NCBI RefSeq assembly: GCF_900683735.1
Contig: NZ_LR215979.1
Coordinates: 496,001-560,000 of the forward strand
Direction of reading: 5' to 3'
Origin: Fusobacterium ulcerans ATCC 49185
GTDB lineage: Bacteria; Fusobacteriota; Fusobacteriia; Fusobacteriales; Fusobacteriaceae
DNA length: 64,000 nt
Made by a program: the position numbers and the translations under genes. Below, in pieces: positions 1-7,160 of the stretch; positions within the stretch are counted from its first letter, which is position 1, and every line of letters starts with the position of its first letter. The notes beneath the pieces were generated by a model that saw nothing but the letters and a program-made list of their open reading frames with translations, did no database searches and was not told where the DNA came from.

Positions 1-626
1 ATTATAGAAGGGATAAAAGAATTAATAAACCATTCTTCTCCATCTTTTTCTGAAACATTGTCAGGATATTTGATAGCTGCTACAAATCTAAAAAATGGTC
101 CATCAGCACTTGTGAGCCCATATCCTTTGAAGTCGTTGTCTATTCTTCTGTTTACAAAAATAAAGGCAGCAGGGTGAGCATTTTTATTTTCCTGTTCTTC
201 CCAGTCAGCTCTCTTTTCAGAATTTACAGGGTTTCCTATCATTTCATTGTATCCCTCTACCCATACTTCACTCATAGCTGTTCCTTGATTTAATTCATCT
301 TCCATAGAAAAAGGATCTTCTCTCCAATAGTGTTCAGTCATTCTCCAATTATATGCACCATAAAGATCAGCTCCTTCAGGCAAAGGAAGAGCTCTATAGG
401 TAGAATACCCAGCCAAGATAGGTCCATTGATATTTACTGTGTCAGAGGCATGATCTTTAAACAGCCATCTGTTAGCCTTAGGCAGATCATTGAGGTCAGT
501 TAGATTGAGAATAAGATAGCTTCTTTTTAATTGCTGTTCACCTGCTGGAGTTTTTCCCATAGCTGAAATTGTAAAAATAAACAGAAATATCAGAAGTATA
601 AATTTTAAAGATTTGATTTGTTTCAT
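1..626 (-). CDS. Secreted protein of unknown function (3' end outside window)
   Basis: An open frame of 208 codons runs from an ATG at 626 to the window edge without a stop. A purine-rich ribosome site (GGGAGGA) lies 6 bases before the ATG. The N-terminus is a typical signal peptide: basic MKQIKSLK, a hydrophobic stretch, then a cleavage-like site near residue 24, so the product is probably exported. The mature part is rich in Trp, Tyr and acidic residues. I do not recognise the family; the early region faintly recalls dimeric alpha-beta-barrel (EthD-like) proteins, which is only a guess. A palindromic operator identical to that of the MarR gene sits 22 bases upstream, so it is probably controlled by that regulator. 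Confidence 0.75.
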   Translation of the reverse strand, partial: MKQIKSLKFILLIFLFIFTISAMGKTPAGEQQLKRSYLILNLTDLNDLPKANRWLFKDHASDTVNINGPILAGYSTYRALPLPEGADLYGAYNWRMTEHYWREDPFSMEDELNQGTAMSEVWVEGYNEMIGNPVNSEKRADWEEQENKNAHPAAFIFVNRRIDNDFKGYGLTSADGPFFRFVAAIKYPDNVSEKDGEEWFINSFIPSI

Positions 627-647
627 TATAAATCCTCCCATTAATTT

Positions 648-665
648 TATGTGTTTAACCACATA
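648..665. promoter_or_regulatory. Candidate MarR operator upstream of the secreted-protein gene
   Basis: The 18-base inverted repeat TATGTG-N6-CACATA lies between the MarR gene and the secreted-protein gene. The same 18 bases occur at 1145-1162 in front of the MarR gene. Two exact copies, one before each gene of the pair, is what an autoregulated MarR regulon looks like. Confidence 0.6.
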
Positions 666-690
666 TTTGAACAAAAAATTTAGAATATCT

Positions 691-1125
691 CTACTCCAAA
701 TTTTTTATTATTTTATCTAATACTTTTGAAAATATAATTTTCTCCTCATCTGTAACATTAGCAAAAACTTTATACAGATTTTCTTTTACAGTGAGAACAA
801 CATTGTTCTGTATTTTTTTCCCTTCTTCAGTTAGATATATGAGATTGATTCTTTTATCATCTGTATCAGGTATTTTTTTTACAATATTTTTCTTAATAAG
901 ATTTTCTATAAGTCTTGATACACAAGTATGATCTTTTCCAACTAGTTTTGATATTTGACTTTGAGTAAGTCCATCTTCATGGAGAAGAAAATTGATAACT
1001 CCCCACTGTTCAGGAGTAATAGGGAACTTATCTTCTTTTAATTTTTTACTGAAATTTCCAGTTGTAAGACGAGAGGCAAGTTCCAGCTTAAATCCCAATG
1101 ATTTTTGTAAATTATAGTCTTCCAT
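691..1125 (-). CDS. MarR-family transcriptional regulator
   Basis: A 144-residue winged-helix regulator. I start it at the ATG at 1125, preceded by the ribosome site AAAGGAGGA; an in-frame ATG at 1161 would add 12 residues but lies inside the operator and has no ribosome site. The MarR fold is clear: a dimerisation helix, a winged helix (about residues 40-105) with the recognition region SQISKLVGKDHTCVSRLIE, and the wing motif DDKR followed by LTEEGK. MarR proteins bind palindromes as dimers and usually repress themselves and a neighbour until a small ligand binds. The identical palindromes before this gene and the next one support that here. The ligand cannot be told from the sequence. Confidence 0.9.
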   Translation of the reverse strand: MEDYNLQKSLGFKLELASRLTTGNFSKKLKEDKFPITPEQWGVINFLLHEDGLTQSQISKLVGKDHTCVSRLIENLIKKNIVKKIPDTDDKRINLIYLTEEGKKIQNNVVLTVKENLYKVFANVTDEEKIIFSKVLDKIIKNLE

Positions 1126-1144
1126 ATATCCTCCTTTTGAAAAA

Positions 1145-1162
1145 TATGTGTTTAACCACATA
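1145..1162. promoter_or_regulatory. Candidate MarR autoregulatory operator
   Basis: This is the second exact copy of TATGTG-N6-CACATA. It begins directly downstream of the -10 box proposed for the MarR gene and would cover the start point of transcription, a position where a bound dimer blocks RNA polymerase. Confidence 0.6.
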
Positions 1163-1167
1163 AAATT

Positions 1168-1196
1168 AATATAACATCTTTTTAAGATTTATGCAA
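1168..1196 (-). promoter_or_regulatory. Promoter of the MarR gene
   Basis: On the minus strand there is a -35 box TTGCAT (1191-1196), a 17-base spacer and a -10 box TATATT (1168-1173). The start point would fall near 1161, inside the operator. Confidence 0.55.
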
Positions 1197-1206
1197 CAAG
1201 TTTTTT

Positions 1207-1242
1207 GTAAAAAAAGATGGACGAGTTTTTGTCATCCATCTT
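1207..1242 (-). terminator. Intrinsic terminator after the DUF4438-like gene
   Basis: Minus strand: the stem AAGATGGA / TCCATCTT is followed by a run of seven T. It separates the DUF4438-like gene from the MarR gene downstream. Confidence 0.65.
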
Positions 1243-1338
1243 AAATATTTTAAATTTATTTATAACTTTTAGATATATTAAATTTAATTGTAATTTATAT
1301 ATCTCTGAATTTGTTTGTAATTTCTGGATATTTTAAAT

Positions 1339-2205
1339 TTATTTTGTAATTCCTAGGTAATATGCTATATTGGCATTTTTATCTTTTCTTCCTTTGATTT
1401 TTGAAACAGGGCAACTCATAATAGCAGTAACTCCAGGTCCGTGCCCAGCTTTTATACAGTCACTGTGAACAATTACCCCAATAGTAACTGACCCTTTTAG
1501 ATAATCTCTTCCAAAGCAGTTGTTGCAGTCTTGGAGAAGAACTATATCTCCAAATCTTAATTCATTGATACCATATTTTTCATTTGCTTCCTTATCTCCA
1601 GTCATGATATCATAATCTCCAGAAAAAGCAGTAGCACTTCCTACTCCTGACCCCATTAAGTATGGAGGAATTTCAGTAACTACAGGAACTTCCAGACATC
1701 CATCTTCTGTTATTTTTATTTCCATTTTTTCTAAAAGAGTAGGATCAATATTCATACAAACAACATCATCAAATCCCACTATTTTCAGTCCTTGTCCAAA
1801 AGCTTTTACAAGTATTTTATCATCAATATTTAATTTTTCTAAAGTTTCTTCATCAAAATATACAAGAGTATGTTCAATTCCACCATGCCCCCCAGTAACA
1901 AAACCAGTAGCTCCCTTAGCATCTCCTGACATTATTTTTGCTGTATTTCCAATACATCCAAGGACCATAAGAGCATTATTTTCATTAACATTATCATTTT
2001 TGACACTTACTCCTGGTTCAACATGATCTCCTACCCATGTCATACATGAATCTCCAACTTTTACATTGTAAGAAATACCACCAGTAGCTGGTAAAATCAT
2101 AGGATCTCCATCTCTGGAAATTCTGTAAGGAGAAGCTATAGTAGGGCTGTGTACTTTTCCTCCTACTGATTGCATAACTAAAAATTCTTTGTTTGTTTTA
2201 ATCAT
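1339..2205 (-). CDS. DUF4438-like protein
   Basis: A 288-residue protein beginning MIKTNKEFLVMQSVGGKV, with a ribosome site (AGGAGGAAAG) just before the ATG. It has no signal peptide or membrane helix, so it should be cytoplasmic. It is rich in Gly-containing loops (MLVLGCIGNTAK-like, GATGFVTGGHGGIEH, LMGSGVGSATAFSGDYD, GHGPGVTAIMSCP) and ends close to the stop without an extension. The overall sequence fits what I remember of the DUF4438 family, found in Thermotoga, Fusobacteria and Clostridia, whose biochemical role is unknown to me. His residues near 107-111 and Cys/Asp-rich loops could bind a metal or ligand, but that is speculation. The leader contains a strong hairpin. Confidence 0.6.
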   Translation of the reverse strand: MIKTNKEFLVMQSVGGKVHSPTIASPYRISRDGDPMILPATGGISYNVKVGDSCMTWVGDHVEPGVSVKNDNVNENNALMVLGCIGNTAKIMSGDAKGATGFVTGGHGGIEHTLVYFDEETLEKLNIDDKILVKAFGQGLKIVGFDDVVCMNIDPTLLEKMEIKITEDGCLEVPVVTEIPPYLMGSGVGSATAFSGDYDIMTGDKEANEKYGINELRFGDIVLLQDCNNCFGRDYLKGSVTIGVIVHSDCIKAGHGPGVTAIMSCPVSKIKGRKDKNANIAYYLGITK

Positions 2206-2280
2206 TTCTTTCCTCCTGAATATTTTAATGATTACTGATTATTGATATTTTAATATATTTTTCAATTTTAGTAAAGAAAA

Positions 2281-2317
2281 ACAGGATAATTTGAACTCAT
2301 TTTTCAAATTATCCTGT
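2281..2317 (-). terminator. Strong hairpin with T-rich tail in the leader of the DUF4438-like gene
   Basis: A perfect 15-bp stem (ACAGGATAATTTGAA paired with its complement) closes a 7-base loop. On the minus strand it is followed by TTTTTCTTT, so it has terminator form. It lies about 75 bases before the start codon of the DUF4438-like gene, where it could act as an attenuator or block transcription from beyond the divergent promoter region. Confidence 0.5.
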
Positions 2318-2380
2318 CTTCACAAATCTATATTATAAAACATCTTGGGGAAAGATTTTATAATACTAATATACCAATAC

Positions 2381-2402
2381 ATTGTGACAGTTGTGTTACA
2401 AT
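2381..2402. promoter_or_regulatory. Inverted repeat, candidate operator in a divergent promoter region
   Basis: ATTGTGACA-GTTG-TGTTACAAT is an inverted repeat of 9-bp arms with one mismatch. It lies between the divergent DUF4438-like and CGGC genes, just upstream of the -35 box of the CGGC gene. The spacing does not fit the usual Rex or CRP/FNR sites. Confidence 0.4.
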
Positions 2403-2415
2403 TAGATTGAAAAAA

Positions 2416-2444
2416 TTGACAAAAAAGTTTTTCTAGACTACTAT
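2416..2444 (+). promoter_or_regulatory. Promoter of the CGGC-domain gene
   Basis: A perfect -35 box TTGACA (2416-2421), a 17-base spacer and a -10 box TACTAT (2439-2444) lie 38 bases before the start codon. Confidence 0.65.
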
Positions 2445-2481
2445 TATTTTAACAAAGAAATTAAATGTATGAGGAGGGAAA

Positions 2482-2901
2482 ATGGAAAAAACTAAGCTGA
2501 TAGTGATAATACAATGTGAAATAGCAAAAAGAAGATGCAGTGGTTTTTATTGTATGGATTCTTTTTATAAGAGAAACAGGGCATTCAGTATTTATTCTAA
2601 AGAAGAAAATATACAGTATATGATGTTTGAATGTGGAGGATGTTGCGGTAAAGAGATATCGAGTCTATTGGGTCACCTGTCCAGAAAGCTGAAGGAAGAA
2701 GATATTATAAAAAAAGAGGAAACAGTTATTCATTTAGCTTCTTGTATGGTTACAGACAATCATCATTATGACAGATGTCCTCATATAGATTATATAAAAA
2801 ATATAATTAAAAAACAGGGATATAGAAATGTAATTGAAGGAACTCTTTTAGCTAAAGTTTCTGAAAAAAAACGTGAACTTGGAATATATAAAAAATATTA
2901 A
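2482..2901 (+). CDS. CGGC domain-containing protein
   Basis: A 139-residue, cysteine-rich cytoplasmic protein with the ribosome site GAGGAGGG before its ATG. The signature is ECGGCCGKE near residue 52, which gives the CGGC family its name; further cysteines occur in CEIAKRRCSGFYC near the N-terminus and in HLASCMV and DRCPHIDYI later. Family members are thought to bind metal or be redox-active, but a function has not been shown to my knowledge. It is transcribed alone from a strong promoter, divergent from the DUF4438-like gene, with an inverted repeat between them that may control both. Confidence 0.75.
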   Translation: MEKTKLIVIIQCEIAKRRCSGFYCMDSFYKRNRAFSIYSKEENIQYMMFECGGCCGKEISSLLGHLSRKLKEEDIIKKEETVIHLASCMVTDNHHYDRCPHIDYIKNIIKKQGYRNVIEGTLLAKVSEKKRELGIYKKY

Positions 2902-2949
2902 TAATTTAATTTAAAAAAGAATGTAAATAAATAAAACTTTCTTTTGTGA

Positions 2950-2978
2950 TTGTAAAAAGATGTATTTTTTGGTATAAT
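2950..2978 (+). promoter_or_regulatory. Promoter of the ACT-UPF0210 operon
   Basis: A -35 box TTGTAA (2950-2955), a 17-base spacer and a perfect -10 box TATAAT (2973-2978) lie about 70 bases before the ACT gene. Confidence 0.6.
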
Positions 2979-3049
2979 TATAAAATCTTTTAGGATTATT
3001 TTAGGTTATTAAAAAATTTATATAAATAAAAAAATTCAGGAGGTAAGAA

Positions 3050-3319
3050 ATGAAATGTATTATTACTGTCTTAGGGACAGACAAAGTTGGAATCATAGCT
3101 AAAGTGTGTACTTATTTATCAGATGCCAATGTAAACATTCTTGACATTTCACAAACAATAGTTGATGGTTATTTTAATATGATGATGATAGTGGATATCA
3201 CTGCTCCATCAAAACCTATGGAAGTTATAGGGGAAGAACTTAGACAGATTGGAAAAGTATTGGGAGTTATAATATCAATGCAGCATGAAGATATCTTTAA
3301 CTGTATGCACCGTATTTAA
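3050..3319 (+). CDS. ACT domain protein (UPF0237-like)
   Basis: An 89-residue protein that consists of a single ACT domain: MKCIITVLGTDKVGIIAKV, then a helix, then NVNILDISQTIVDGYFNM. ACT domains bind amino acids or similar small molecules and regulate partner proteins. The ribosome site AGGAGG lies 7 bases upstream of the ATG. The UPF0210 gene follows 32 bases later on the same strand. This pairing of a short ACT protein with a UPF0210 (PFL/DUF711) protein recurs in many anaerobes and streptococci, so the two probably work together, but the process is unknown. Confidence 0.85.
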   Translation: MKCIITVLGTDKVGIIAKVCTYLSDANVNILDISQTIVDGYFNMMMIVDITAPSKPMEVIGEELRQIGKVLGVIISMQHEDIFNCMHRI

Positions 3320-3351
3320 TCAACCAGCTTGAAATTTAGAGGAGGAGTGTC

Positions 3352-4710
3352 ATGATTTCCAGAGTAGAGATACAGGAAACAAATAGAATGATAGCGGAAG
3401 CTAATCTTGATGTCCGTACTATCACTATGGGTATCAGTCTTATAGACTGTGCTGATCCAGATGTTAATAAATTTAATGAAAATATATATAAAAAAATAAC
3501 TTCATATGCAAAAGACCTAGTAAAAGTTGGAGATGAAATTGCTAAACAATTTGGAGTGCCAGTAGTAAACAAAAGAATATCAGTTACACCTATTGCTATT
3601 GCAGCAGCAGGATGTAAAACTGATTCATATGTAAGTATTGCTAAAACTCTTGATAGAGCTGCTCAAGAGTGTGGAGTAAACTTTATAGGGGGATTTTCTG
3701 CTCTTGTACAAAAAGGATGCACACCTTCAGACAGAATATTAATAGACTCTATCCCAGAAGCTCTGGCTGTTACAGAGAGAGTATGTTCATCTATAAATAT
3801 AGGAACTTCAAGAAATGGTTTAAATATGAATGCTGTTAAAAAAATGGGAGAAATAATATTAGAAACTGCTGAGCTTACAAAAGACAGAGATAGCATAGGA
3901 TGTGCTAAACTTGTTGTTTTCTGTAATGCAGTGGAAGATAATCCATTTATGGCAGGGGCATTTCATGGAGTGGGAGAAGCTGACTGTGTTATTAATGTAG
4001 GAGTAAGCGGACCTGGAGTTGTAAAAAGAGCATTGATGGAAGTAAGAGATGCTGACTTTGAAACACTTTGTGAAGTAGTAAAGAAAACTGCATTTAAAAT
4101 AACAAGAGTCGGGCAGATAGTTGCTCAGGAAGCTTCAAGAAGATTGAATGTTCCTTTTGGAATAATTGACCTTTCATTAGCTCCTACACCAGCTGTTGGA
4201 GATAGTATTGCAGAAATATTCCAAGAGATGGGACTTGAGCATGCAGGAGCTCCAGGAACTACAGCAGCACTTGCTATATTAAATGATAATGTAAAAAAAG
4301 GTGGAGTAATGGCTTCTTCATATGTTGGAGGATTAAGTGGAGCTTTCATCCCTGTAAGTGAAGACCATGCAATGATAGAAGCTGCAAAAGCTGGAGCTTT
4401 GACTCTTGAAAAATTAGAAGCCATGACTTGTGTATGTTCTGTTGGATTAGATATGGTGGCTATTCCTGGAAGTACTACAGCAGCAACTATTTCTGGTATC
4501 ATAGCCGATGAAGCAGCTATTGGTATGATAAATAACAAAACTACTGCTGCCAGACTTATTCCAGTAATAGGAAAAGAAGTAGGAGATATGGTAGAATTTG
4601 GTGGACTGTTGGGGTATGCTCCTATAATGGCTGTAAATAAATTTAGCTGTGAAAACTTCATCAAAAGAGGAGGAAGAATTCCTGCTCCTATCCACAGCTT
4701 TAAAAACTAA
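3352..4710 (+). CDS. UPF0210 (DUF711, PFL-like) protein
   Basis: A 452-residue cytoplasmic protein starting [20 protein letters not shown], with the ribosome site GGAGGAG before the ATG. The length, the early motif [19 protein letters not shown] and the Gly-rich stretches ([52 protein letters not shown]) identify the UPF0210 family. Structures of this family resemble pyruvate formate-lyase/ribonucleotide reductase barrels, but no activity is established that I can name. It follows the ACT protein in what is clearly one operon. The large open frames on the opposite strand in this region are shadows of its biased codon use. Confidence 0.88.
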   Translation: MISRVEIQETNRMIAEANLDVRTITMGISLIDCADPDVNKFNENIYKKITSYAKDLVKVGDEIAKQFGVPVVNKRISVTPIAIAAAGCKTDSYVSIAKTLDRAAQECGVNFIGGFSALVQKGCTPSDRILIDSIPEALAVTERVCSSINIGTSRNGLNMNAVKKMGEIILETAELTKDRDSIGCAKLVVFCNAVEDNPFMAGAFHGVGEADCVINVGVSGPGVVKRALMEVRDADFETLCEVVKKTAFKITRVGQIVAQEASRRLNVPFGIIDLSLAPTPAVGDSIAEIFQEMGLEHAGAPGTTAALAILNDNVKKGGVMASSYVGGLSGAFIPVSEDHAMIEAAKAGALTLEKLEAMTCVCSVGLDMVAIPGSTTAATISGIIADEAAIGMINNKTTAARLIPVIGKEVGDMVEFGGLLGYAPIMAVNKFSCENFIKRGGRIPAPIHSFKN

Positions 4711-4738
4711 CTGAATTTTAATAAAAAATAGATGATAC

Positions 4739-4744
4739 TATAAT
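4739..4744 (+). promoter_or_regulatory. -10 box of the candidate structured RNA
   Basis: A perfect TATAAT sits 8 bases before the closing stem of the RNA described at 4752-4890. The -35 region (TTTTAA) is poor. Confidence 0.35.
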
Positions 4745-4751
4745 TATAAAG

Positions 4752-4890
4752 AAGAGAATGTCATTAGAAAGGTTTCTTAAGGATTATAACAGTTCCACTG
4801 TTGTATCTCAGTAATTATAGCAGCTAAAATTGTAGCTTGCTTAATTACTGGAAAATTTATTCTAACTTTTTAGTCATTCTCTTTTTTTAT
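4752..4890 (+). ncRNA. Candidate structured RNA upstream of the MATE gene
   Basis: The 5' bases AAGAGAATG (4752-4760) pair perfectly with CATTCTCTT (4875-4883), followed directly by a run of T, so the closing stem ends like an intrinsic terminator. Inside it are two clear stem-loops. One is AACAG-TTCCA-CTGTT (4788-4802), extendable by three pairs. The other (4809-4850) has a perfect 9-bp lower stem (CAGTAATTA/TAATTACTG) and an upper stem GCAGCTA/TAGCTTGC with one bulged base. TTAGAA (4764-4769) can pair with TTCTAA (4860-4865) to extend the closing helix, or fold locally as AGAA/TTCT. No open frame is present. It could be a free small RNA or a riboswitch-like leader of the MATE gene about 100 bases downstream; I do not recognise a known class. 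Confidence 0.5.
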
Positions 4891-4987
4891 TCAAAATATC
4901 TAATTTCTTTATGAATAAATACTTTTATTTCTAAAAAAAGTAGTGTAAAATGAAAAGAATATGATAATTATTTCAAGGGGAGAGCAA

Positions 4988-6340
4988 ATGAATAAATTTG
5001 AAAATGACCTTTCAAAAGGAAATGTTGTAAAACAATTAATAAAATTTTCTGTACCATTTCTCATATCTAATTTGATACAGACACTGTACAGTGTTGCAGA
5101 TATGGTAATAGTAGGAAGATATGCCTCTACTACAAGTATGTCAGGAGTTGCTAATGGTTCACAGGTGCAGTTTGTAATAACTAATATGGTAATGGGATTT
5201 ACTGTGGGAGGAACAGTTCTTGTAGCTCAATATCTAGGTATAGGAAATAGAAAGGCTATGAAAGAAACTATAAGTACTCTATTTACAACTTTACTGGTAG
5301 TAGCAGTTGTAATAACTACTTTGATGATATTTACTATGGATCCATTATTAAGATTGATTCAGACTCCAGCAGGAGCTTTTTCTGAAACAAGAGCTTACTT
5401 CTTTGTAACTACGTTAGGGACAATATTTATATTTGGATATAATGCTCTTAGTGCTGTTATGAGAGGAATGGGAGATAGTAAAAATCCATTATATTTTGTT
5501 GCCATTGCTTGTGTAATAAATATTGTTTTAGATTTATTGCTTGTAGCTAAATATGGAATGGGAGCAGGGGGAGCAGCAATAGCCACTGTTATTTCTCAGG
5601 CTATGAGTATGATATTGTGTATTATTTATTTGAAGAAAAATGGCTTTATATTTGATTTTAAACCAAGTTCTTTTAAATTCTACAAAGATAGATTTGATCT
5701 TTTACTGAAAATAGGAATACCTACATCAGCTCAAAATGCTATTGTAAGTGTGTCATTTCTATTTCTAACAGCTTTAGCTAATACTTTTGGAGTATCTGCT
5801 TCTGCTGCTGTTGGAGCAGTAAGTAAGTTGAATAGTTTTGCAATTCTTCCCACTGTTGCTGTAAGTGCTTCGGTTTCAGCTATGAGTGCTCAAAACATTG
5901 GTGCAAGACAGATAAGAAGAGCTGTACAGACTTTAAAGACAGGAATAGTTTTTTCTTTAGGAATTTCATTTGTAATATTTTTAGTTATGAGAATTTTCCC
6001 AGAAGAGTGTTTGAGTATGTTTGGGGAAGATGAAGAGATGATAAAGCATGGAGTAGAATATTTGAATGCAATAAGTTATGATTACATTCTAGTACCATTT
6101 GTATTTTGCTTGAATGGATTATTTATAGGAGCAGGTCATACAAAGTTCTCTTTTATAAACAGTGCTTCAGCTTCATTGTTTATAAGGATACCAGCATGTT
6201 ATTTTTTAGGAATATTTCTTAATAAAGGATTGTATGGACTTGGATTAGGAGCTCCACTGGCTTCTATGTTTGGGGTATTGATGGGAGCAATATTCTTCTT
6301 TTCTAAGAAATGGATGAGGGCTGTAATTGTAAAAGAGTAG
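4988..6340 (+). CDS. MATE-family multidrug/cation efflux transporter
   Basis: A 450-residue inner-membrane protein with about twelve membrane helices in two similar halves, the standard size and layout of MATE (NorM/DinF-like) transporters, which export drugs or metabolites in exchange for Na+ or H+. The N-terminal part carries FSVPFLISNLIQTLYSVADM, the usual opening of the family, and the second half starts near residue 235 with LLKIGIPTSAQN. I choose the ATG at 4988 because AAGGGGAGA precedes it; an upstream ATG at 4961 has no ribosome site. It is transcribed alone, ends at a bidirectional terminator, and has a structured RNA candidate in front. The substrate cannot be told. Confidence 0.9.
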   Translation: MNKFENDLSKGNVVKQLIKFSVPFLISNLIQTLYSVADMVIVGRYASTTSMSGVANGSQVQFVITNMVMGFTVGGTVLVAQYLGIGNRKAMKETISTLFTTLLVVAVVITTLMIFTMDPLLRLIQTPAGAFSETRAYFFVTTLGTIFIFGYNALSAVMRGMGDSKNPLYFVAIACVINIVLDLLLVAKYGMGAGGAAIATVISQAMSMILCIIYLKKNGFIFDFKPSSFKFYKDRFDLLLKIGIPTSAQNAIVSVSFLFLTALANTFGVSASAAVGAVSKLNSFAILPTVAVSASVSAMSAQNIGARQIRRAVQTLKTGIVFSLGISFVIFLVMRIFPEECLSMFGEDEEMIKHGVEYLNAISYDYILVPFVFCLNGLFIGAGHTKFSFINSASASLFIRIPACYFLGIFLNKGLYGLGLGAPLASMFGVLMGAIFFFSKKWMRAVIVKE

Positions 6341-6344
6341 AATA

Positions 6345-6376
6345 AAAAAGAGAGTGGGTGACCACTCTCTCTTTTT
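6345..6376. terminator. Bidirectional terminator between MATE and rubrerythrin genes
   Basis: The stem AGAGAGTGG-GTGA-CCACTCTCT is flanked by an A-run on the left and a T-run on the right, so it can stop transcripts from both convergent genes. Confidence 0.85.
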
Positions 6377-6382
6377 ATAATA

Positions 6383-6958
6383 TTAGTAATTAGTTTCTTT
6401 TATTTCAAAGAATGCTTTTGGATTTAAGCAAACTGGGCATTTAGCAGGAGCTTCAGGTCCTTCGTGAACATATCCGCATAGGATACATTTCCATCTGTTA
6501 CTTCCATCTTTTTTAAATACATGATCTGTTTCTACATTTTCTAAAAGTTTTAAGTATCTTTTTTCATGTTCAATTTCAACTTTAGTAATAAGTCTAAATA
6601 CTCCAGCTATAACTTTGAATCCTTCTTTTTCAGCAACTTCTGCAAAATGAGGATAAAGGTCTGAATGTTCTTCATGTTCTCCAGCAGCAGCCATTTTTAA
6701 ATTTTCTAAAGTAGTTCCAACATATCCAGCAGGATAAGCAGCTTGTATTTCAAGTCCTTCTCCACCTTCTAGAAAACTAAAGAATCTTCTAGCATGTTCT
6801 TTTTCATTTTCAGCAGTTTCAATAAAAATATTAGCAATCTGTTCATATCCTTCTTCTCTAGCTTTTTCAGCGAAATAAGTATATCTCATTCTAGCTTGAG
6901 ACTCTCCAGCGAAAGATTTTAATAGATTTTTTTCAGTTTCTGTACCTTTAATAGACAT
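6383..6958 (-). CDS. Rubrerythrin
   Basis: A 191-residue cytoplasmic non-haem iron protein that reduces hydrogen peroxide in anaerobes. Residues 1-145 are the ferritin-like four-helix domain with the di-iron ligands in ARMRYTYFAEKAREEG, ETAENEKEHARRFF and ITKVEIEHEKRYL. The C-terminus is a rubredoxin domain with the iron-binding pairs CILCGYVHEG and CPVC. Start: ATG at 6958 with GGAGGTG eight bases upstream; a longer frame to 6991 lacks such a site. It has its own leader and ends at the shared terminator. Its presence fits an oxygen-sensitive anaerobe. Confidence 0.95.
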   Translation of the reverse strand: MSIKGTETEKNLLKSFAGESQARMRYTYFAEKAREEGYEQIANIFIETAENEKEHARRFFSFLEGGEGLEIQAAYPAGYVGTTLENLKMAAAGEHEEHSDLYPHFAEVAEKEGFKVIAGVFRLITKVEIEHEKRYLKLLENVETDHVFKKDGSNRWKCILCGYVHEGPEAPAKCPVCLNPKAFFEIKETNY

Positions 6959-7082
6959 AATAAAAACACCTCCATAATAAATTACAAACAAACTCTTTTA
7001 ATCTCTATAATATATTTATTCAAATTAAACAAGGGGAATCCTTTTTAAATAAAAAAAGAAAGTATAGATAAGTAAAAAAGTT

Positions 7083-7146
7083 AGAATAAAAAAAGAAAGC
7101 GATTTATAAGCAGAAATTATATTTCTGTCTATAGATCAACTTTCTT
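7083..7146 (-). terminator. Terminator of the gat operon
   Basis: On the minus strand a long hairpin forms: outer stem AAGAAAG/CTTTCTT, then GAT/ATC and TATA/TATA, and an inner perfect stem CAGAAAT-ATA-ATTTCTG, followed by CTTTTTTTATT. It closes the long minus-strand gene run that ends with gatB. Confidence 0.75.
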
Positions 7147-7160
7147 ATGTTTGATTATAT

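Noticed and set aside
2381-2402. Rex or CRP/FNR operator
   Set aside because: The half-sites resemble TTGTGA/TCACAA but the spacing is 8 rather than 6 bases, so I only call it an inverted repeat.
4125-4695. Long open frames on the minus strand opposite the UPF0210 gene
   Set aside because: They lack ribosome sites and are complements of a clearly coding frame; composition is typical of antisense shadows.
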